Made by a program: the position numbers and the translations under genes. A stretch of 10,340 nt of DNA from DATJMJ01 sp035503975 (GTDB lineage: Bacteria > Actinomycetota > Acidimicrobiia > Acidimicrobiales > Palsa-688), in assembly GCA_035503975.1 (NCBI GenBank), contig DATJST010000049.1, positions 1 to 10,340 of the forward strand, read 5' to 3'. The notes below the pieces were generated by a model. The model saw only the letters and a list, made by a program, of their open reading frames with translations, was not told where the DNA came from and made no database searches. Of this stretch, positions 6,189 through 10,340 are shown one piece after another. Position 1 is the stretch's first letter; each line of letters begins with the position of its first letter.

Positions 6189-7466
6189 TCAGGCCAGGAC
6201 CTGGCGCAGGTCCATGAACATCGCGGTCACAGCGTAGAACAGCAGGACCCCGATTACGGCGTACACGATCGGGGCCATCTTGTTGACGTCGGCGTGGTAG
6301 GGGCGACGGGCCAACAGGCTCCGCACCTTCTCGTACAAGGCGATCACGACGTGGCCGCCGTCCATTGGCAGCAGCGGCGCCATGTTGAAGATCCCGATGA
6401 AGATGTTGATGAGGATGAGCAGGTAGAGCACTTCTGACCACCCGACCTGGGTGGCCTCATTGGCCAGCTTGACCACGCCTATCGGCGAGACAAAGCGCTT
6501 GCCGGTGGCCGCCGCCTGAGGGTTGGCCACCATATGGAGGTACTGGCCGACATTTCCTACGACATGGCCGATCGACGTGACCGAGTAGACGACGGTCGAC
6601 CCGAAGGCCGTCCCCGCGTGCTCCACCGAACCGATCAAGCCGAAGTGGCTGACGTCGCTCACCTCGATCCCGAGGAACCCGGTCGGGCGGTTGTCTATCG
6701 GCGTGCTCTGCCCGGCGATGACGACCTTGGCGCCGTTAGCCAGGCGCACGGGACGCAGCACGACGGTACGCCCGTCCCGCTCTACCGTGATCACGACCAG
6801 TCCCCCCGGGCGGGCCTTCAGATAGGCGCTCAGTTGGTCCCAGTTGGAGAAATGGTGGCCGTTGATGGCAATAATGCGGTCGCCGGGGCGCAGGCCGGCC
6901 AGCTGGGCAGGGCTCTTTCCATGGGTGAAGGTGTCGACTGCCGCAATCGGGTTGTTGGCCGCTGGGTTGGTGATGAAGTTGCCGATGTCCCCGGGGCCCC
7001 AGAAGAGGACGACCAGCAACAACAGGGCCAAGACGAAGTGCGTGAACGAGCCGGCGCACGCCACGGTGAGCCGGCGCCAGGTCGGCTGGTTCCGATAAGC
7101 CCGGGGCTCGTCCTCGGGCGCAACTTCCTCGGCGTTGGTCATGCCCACGATCCGGCAGTAGCCGCCAAGGGGCAGGGCTTTTACGCCGTACGTGGTCTCT
7201 CCCTTGGTCACCGACCAGACCCTCGGCCCGAAACCGACATAGAACTCGGTCACCTTCATGCCCGCCAGCTTGGCGGTGACGAAGTGGCCGAACTCGTGAA
7301 GGACGATCATCACGACCAGGGCGAGGACAACGAGCACCGTGTCGAGGGCTCCGAAAAGGTCCGCGACCACCAGGCCGGCGGCGACGACCACCGCCAGGCG
7401 GAGCAAAGCACCGCGCTGCTCACGCAGGTCCATCGGGGTGCCGCGGGTGGTAGACAGCTCAGCCAT
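6189..7466 (-). CDS. rseP: Site-2 intramembrane zinc metalloprotease (M50, RseP/Rip1 type)
   Basis: This membrane protease cleaves transmembrane segments, typically of anti-sigma factors, in regulated intramembrane proteolysis. The 425-residue protein has a membrane segment at about 24-56 that runs into the zinc-binding HEFGH at 57-61. It continues with KVTEFYVGFGPRVWS (71-85), a second hydrophobic segment at about 135-155, one PDZ domain at about 175-240 (AGLRPGDRIIAINGHHF), and the third metal-ligand motif NMAPLLPMDGGH at 361-372, followed by a final helix. Where many relatives have GPxxNF, this one has GSFTHF (139-144). The ATG at 7466 overlaps the dxr stop by 8 bp. ATG 7433 is possible but has no ribosome site. 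Placement between dxr and ispG is common in actinobacteria. Confidence 0.95.
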   Translation of the reverse strand: MAELSTTRGTPMDLREQRGALLRLAVVVAAGLVVADLFGALDTVLVVLALVVMIVLHEFGHFVTAKLAGMKVTEFYVGFGPRVWSVTKGETTYGVKALPLGGYCRIVGMTNAEEVAPEDEPRAYRNQPTWRRLTVACAGSFTHFVLALLLLVVLFWGPGDIGNFITNPAANNPIAAVDTFTHGKSPAQLAGLRPGDRIIAINGHHFSNWDQLSAYLKARPGGLVVITVERDGRTVVLRPVRLANGAKVVIAGQSTPIDNRPTGFLGIEVSDVSHFGLIGSVEHAGTAFGSTVVYSVTSIGHVVGNVGQYLHMVANPQAAATGKRFVSPIGVVKLANEATQVGWSEVLYLLILINIFIGIFNMAPLLPMDGGHVVIALYEKVRSLLARRPYHADVNKMAPIVYAVIGVLLFYAVTAMFMDLRQVLA

Positions 7467-8712
7467 CGGTGCCGACCGCCCCCCCGGCGACGGGCCCCAA
7501 CAGCGCCTTCCCGGCCAAGGCAGCAGATGGCGCCGGCAGCCGCCGCACTTGCTCTGCCGCGAGAGCACGCGCCTCGGCATCGGCACCCAGTACGTCGTCG
7601 ACGTCGCGAGGCTCGCTCGCTACGAAACGCGCCAGCACGGAAGAGATCACGTTAGGTATCTCGACCCAGCGCAAGCGACCACTTAGGAACGCGCCCACGG
7701 CTACCTCATTGGCCCCGTTGAGGCAAGCCGGTGCGGTGCCGCCCGCCCGGCCGGCGGCATAAGCCAGCTCCAAGCAGGGGAACGACCGCGGGTCGGGCGG
7801 TTCGAAGTCGAGGTGCCCGAGCCGCGCCCAGTCGATAGCGCCATAAGCGGTGGCCATACGTTCAGGGTAGGAGAGGGCGTAGCCAATGGGGAGGCGCATG
7901 TCCGGCAGCGACAGCTGGGCGATGGTCGCCCCGTCGCTGTACTCGACCATCGAATGGACAACCGACTGGGGGTGGACGACCACGGCTATCTGGTCGTAGC
8001 CAACGTCGAACAACAAGTGGGCCTCGATCACTTCGAGGCCCTTGTTCATTAGGGTCGAGCTGTCCACGGTGATCTTCGGGCCCATTCTCCAAGTGGGATG
8101 GGCGAGGGCATCGGCCACCGTCACCTCTCCCAGCTCGTGACGGGAGCGTCCCCGGAACGGGCCACCAGAGGCCGTGATCACCAAGCGGCGCACGTCCCGG
8201 CCGCCGAGCCGGGCGGCGCCGTCGCTCGGAGACCGCAGGCATTGGTGGACGGCGCAGTGCTCGGAGTCGACGGGCACCAGGTCGCCAGTGCTGGCCGCCC
8301 ATGCTCGTTTCACCACCGGTCCCCCGGCGATCAGCGACTCCTTGTTGGCCAGGGCAAGGCGCCGGCCCGACCGCAGGGCAGCCAGAGTTACCGGGAGAGC
8401 GGCAAAGCCAACCACGCTGTTGAGCACGATGTCGGCATCTTCGACCAGAGCGGCGAGGGCACCCTCGCCCGCCAGTACCTCAGTCCCCGGGGGGGCCAGG
8501 GCCGCCAGTTCGCGGCCTTTCGCTGCGTCTGCAATCGCCAACCGGCGCGGCCGGAAGATCGCGGCCTGGGCGGCGAGGGCCTTTACGTCGGATCCGGCCC
8601 CGAGCCCGCTCACACCGAAGCGTTCGGGAGCGGCGGCGATTACCTCGAGCGCCTGGCGCCCAATCGACCCGGTGCTGCCGGCTATATAGACGTTGCGCCG
8701 CGGGACCGGCAC
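7459..8712 (-). CDS. dxr: 1-deoxy-D-xylulose 5-phosphate reductoisomerase
   Basis: Dxr rearranges and reduces DXP to methylerythritol 4-phosphate with NADPH, the committed step of the MEP pathway. The 417-residue product has the NADPH loop GSTGSIG at 12-18. LANKESLI lies at 121-128, and the metal ligands are Asp149 and Glu151 in PVDSEH and Glu227 in NKGLEVIEA (223-231). SGGPFRG is at 182-188, MGPKITVDSSTLMNKG at 210-225, and HPQSVVHSMVEYSDG at 247-261. The family often has SEHSAIFQCL; here it is SEHCAVHQCL (150-159). The GTG start at 8712 comes one base after the cdsA stop and has no strong Shine-Dalgarno sequence, so it is probably translationally coupled to cdsA. No other start lies before the NADPH loop. 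Dxr is the fosmidomycin target. Confidence 0.97.
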   Translation of the reverse strand: MPVPRRNVYIAGSTGSIGRQALEVIAAAPERFGVSGLGAGSDVKALAAQAAIFRPRRLAIADAAKGRELAALAPPGTEVLAGEGALAALVEDADIVLNSVVGFAALPVTLAALRSGRRLALANKESLIAGGPVVKRAWAASTGDLVPVDSEHCAVHQCLRSPSDGAARLGGRDVRRLVITASGGPFRGRSRHELGEVTVADALAHPTWRMGPKITVDSSTLMNKGLEVIEAHLLFDVGYDQIAVVVHPQSVVHSMVEYSDGATIAQLSLPDMRLPIGYALSYPERMATAYGAIDWARLGHLDFEPPDPRSFPCLELAYAAGRAGGTAPACLNGANEVAVGAFLSGRLRWVEIPNVISSVLARFVASEPRDVDDVLGADAEARALAAEQVRRLPAPSAALAGKALLGPVAGGAVGTDG

Positions 8713-8713
8713 C

Positions 8714-10255
8714 TTAGATGTGCAGCACGGCAACCAGCAGGTAGGTAGCCGGCAACACGAACAATAAGGAGTCGAAGCGGTCGAGCAAGCCGCCGTGCCC
8801 GGGCAGGAGGCTGCCCGAATCCTTGAGCCGCAGGTCGCGCTTGACCATCGATTGGACGAGGTCACCGAGCGGTCCCGCAATTGCCACGACCAGGCCGAGC
8901 TCGAGGCCATGCACCATCCCGCCCCATGGCGGCGAGAGGTAGCGGCCAATCAGTGCACCGGCGACGAGCGCCGCTATCCCCCCGGCGACAAAGCCCTCCC
9001 AGGTCTTGCCCGGGCTCGTGTGCGGCGCCAGCTGGTGCGAGCCAAATTGGCTGCCGGCAAACCAGGCCGCCATGTCCGCCACGACCGTAGGTACCACGGC
9101 CGCGAGGAAGAGGCGCTTGCCGTACGGTGCCTGCAGGAGCAAGCCGGCGAACGACCCGAGTACGCCGACCCAGGCAAAGCCGAGCACTGTGACGGCCACG
9201 TTCACCACCGGCCTGGCCTCGACGACACGCGCCAGGTACCACACAAGGGCGGCGGCAAGCACGACGAAGAACATCACCGGGAGCGAGCTCGTCCCCCGCC
9301 AGTAGGCCGCCAAGACCGCGCCGCCTGAGCCCAGGGCACCGACAAGGGTGGCAGGCCTGAAGCCGGCGCGCTGCAACATCGCGAACGCCTCCAGGGCGCA
9401 CCCGAGGATGAGCACCGCCGATAACCCCACCAACGCCGCCGCGCCCACGATGTAGCAGATCACGAAGACGGCGGCCAGCGCCGTCCCGGTGGCAACTGCG
9501 GCGACCATGTTGCGCCCGCCCCGACCGCCGTTTGGGTCGGCCGTCAGGTCGTAGGGGCGCGCTGCCCCGCTACGGCCACCCAGGCTGCCAGGGCCAGCCT
9601 CCGATCGCTGAGCGCTCGAGGTCACGGCCGGGGTAGGGAGGGCAGGGTTGGGGGCGACGGCCCGGGACCGAGCCGGGCCCGAGGACGCCGGCGCCGGTGC
9701 GGGCGTCCCCGCGCCTCTCCTCCTCCCCCGTCCCTCAACGCGGGTGCTCACGGGTGCGGGCTCCGGCGCGGCGGCAAGACCGGGTGGGCCAGTCCCTGGC
9801 CCTGGTAAGGCCGGCCCGTTGCTCCCGGCCCAGCCGGGTGGGGCCTCGCTCGCAGGAGCGGCCGCCCAGCGCGCCTCGGGCGGCAGGTCAGGTCCAGGTC
9901 CACCGGGGTCGGAGGGGCCCCGCCCAGAACGGTCGCGCTCGAGCCGCTCGAAGTCCTCGTCGAACGAATATGGGCTACCGGGTTGCGGTGGAGGTGTGAC
10001 CGGCTCGTCCTCCTGGTCTACCAGGTCCTCGACACCAGGGCCGTCGGACCAGTCGCTGACGTCGTCGCGCCAGTGCAAGCCACGTGACCCGAGCAGGCGC
10101 CATGCCTGCATTTCGTCGTCACCGCGCTGCTCGGCCAGGGCACGTGGTACCTCGCCGGTGGGCGGGTCCGCCCAGTGCGGAAGTTCTGTACCCTCTCCTG
10201 AACTCATCGATGCGACCAACTCTTCGCTTGGTGCAACCTCATGAGGGTACTCCAT
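8714..10255 (-). CDS. cdsA: Phosphatidate cytidylyltransferase (CDP-diacylglycerol synthase) with long N-terminal extension
   Basis: CdsA makes CDP-diacylglycerol from phosphatidic acid and CTP at the cytoplasmic membrane, the precursor for phospholipids. From ATG 10255 it has 513 residues. The C-terminal half (about 250-513) is a multi-helix membrane domain with SPGKTWEGFVAGG (414-426) and the signature GDLVQSMVKRDLRLKDSG (464-481) plus LPGHGGLLDRFDSL (484-497). The first 245 residues are soluble and mostly Pro/Gly/Ala-rich, with an acidic, Trp-containing block at 25-71 (LPHWADPPTGEVPR, HWRDDVSDW). CdsA is usually about 260-300 residues, so the extension is unusual in general. The frame stays open to the right edge and encodes a repeated DQAGAP, and no strong ribosome site precedes ATG 10255. 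The real start may lie beyond the window. ATG 10207 is also possible. Confidence 0.92.
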   Translation of the reverse strand: MEYPHEVAPSEELVASMSSGEGTELPHWADPPTGEVPRALAEQRGDDEMQAWRLLGSRGLHWRDDVSDWSDGPGVEDLVDQEDEPVTPPPQPGSPYSFDEDFERLERDRSGRGPSDPGGPGPDLPPEARWAAAPASEAPPGWAGSNGPALPGPGTGPPGLAAAPEPAPVSTRVEGRGRRRGAGTPAPAPASSGPARSRAVAPNPALPTPAVTSSAQRSEAGPGSLGGRSGAARPYDLTADPNGGRGGRNMVAAVATGTALAAVFVICYIVGAAALVGLSAVLILGCALEAFAMLQRAGFRPATLVGALGSGGAVLAAYWRGTSSLPVMFFVVLAAALVWYLARVVEARPVVNVAVTVLGFAWVGVLGSFAGLLLQAPYGKRLFLAAVVPTVVADMAAWFAGSQFGSHQLAPHTSPGKTWEGFVAGGIAALVAGALIGRYLSPPWGGMVHGLELGLVVAIAGPLGDLVQSMVKRDLRLKDSGSLLPGHGGLLDRFDSLLFVLPATYLLVAVLHI

Positions 10256-10284
10256 CTGTCCTGGCTGTTCGGGTACCGTCGTGC

Positions 10285-10340
10285 CCGCTTGGTCAGGCGC
10301 GCCGGCTTGGTCAGGCGCGCCGGCTTGGTCAGGCGCGCCG
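10285..10340. repeat. 18-bp tandem repeat, three copies plus edge
   Basis: The unit CGGCTTGGTCAGGCGCGC occurs at 10303-10320 and 10321-10338. A copy with one mismatch (C for G at its second base) is at 10285-10302. Bases 10339-10340 begin a further unit, so the array probably continues outside. On the minus strand it is in frame with cdsA and encodes Asp-Gln-Ala-Gly-Ala-Pro per unit. Each unit contains the palindrome GGCGCGCC across the junction. The 30-bp stretch between the array and ATG 10255 is also open in this frame. Confidence 0.9.

Noticed and set aside
5317..6237. Plus-strand open frame of 306 codons opposite ispG
   Set aside because: It is the complement of IspG, which has all its conserved cysteines. 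Low stop-codon density explains the open frame.
6534..7655. Plus-strand open frame of 373 codons opposite rseP and dxr
   Set aside because: It runs across two genes with clear catalytic motifs on the other strand and has no recognisable domain.
211..9240. The 9-mer CCAGGTACC occurs four times in the same orientation (211, 841, 3741, 9232)
   Set aside because: All copies are inside coding regions and encode Trp-Tyr-Leu or Val-Pro-Gly with preferred codons, so codon use explains them. Spacing is irregular.

Overview
The window is a GC-rich bacterial chromosome segment in which every gene I can support lies on the minus strand, so it is transcribed from right to left. GC-biased codons, frequent GTG and TTG starts, and the set and order of genes point to an actinobacterium. 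A long N-terminal extension on CdsA carrying an LPHWADPPTGEVPR-like block suggests the class Acidimicrobiia; this assignment is an inference from memory of such proteins, not a search result.

Right part (10340 to 4927): cdsA (CDP-diacylglycerol synthase), dxr (second step of the MEP isoprenoid pathway), an rseP-type site-2 protease and ispG (a late MEP step). They are joined by a 1-bp gap, an 8-bp overlap and a 23-bp gap, so they are probably one transcription unit for envelope lipid and isoprenoid supply plus intramembrane proteolysis. At the right edge an 18-bp tandem repeat is in frame with cdsA, so the true cdsA start may lie outside the window.

Middle part (4955 to 3047): a NUDIX hydrolase overlapping the end of ispG, then a HTH-WYL transcription regulator, then a small stand-alone Smr-domain protein. 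This three-gene insert lies between ispG and rimP, where many actinobacteria carry proS.

Left part (3046 to 1): a 222-bp non-coding gap, then rimP, nusA, ylxR and the 5' part of infB, the conserved transcription/translation operon. The gap holds a perfect TATAAT on the minus strand followed by a strong intrinsic-terminator-like hairpin with a T tract about 30 nt before rimP, which looks like an attenuator. rimP and nusA overlap as ATGA. ylxR directly follows the nusA stop codon and has a good Shine-Dalgarno sequence, but the codon at the start position is ACG. infB is cut by the left edge inside its low-complexity Ala/Pro linker.

I saw no tRNA, rRNA, CRISPR array, insertion sequence or phage gene. 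The window is mainly a housekeeping region; its unusual points are the attenuator-like leader, the ACG start of ylxR, the tandem repeat and extension of CdsA, and the NUDIX-WYL-Smr insert.
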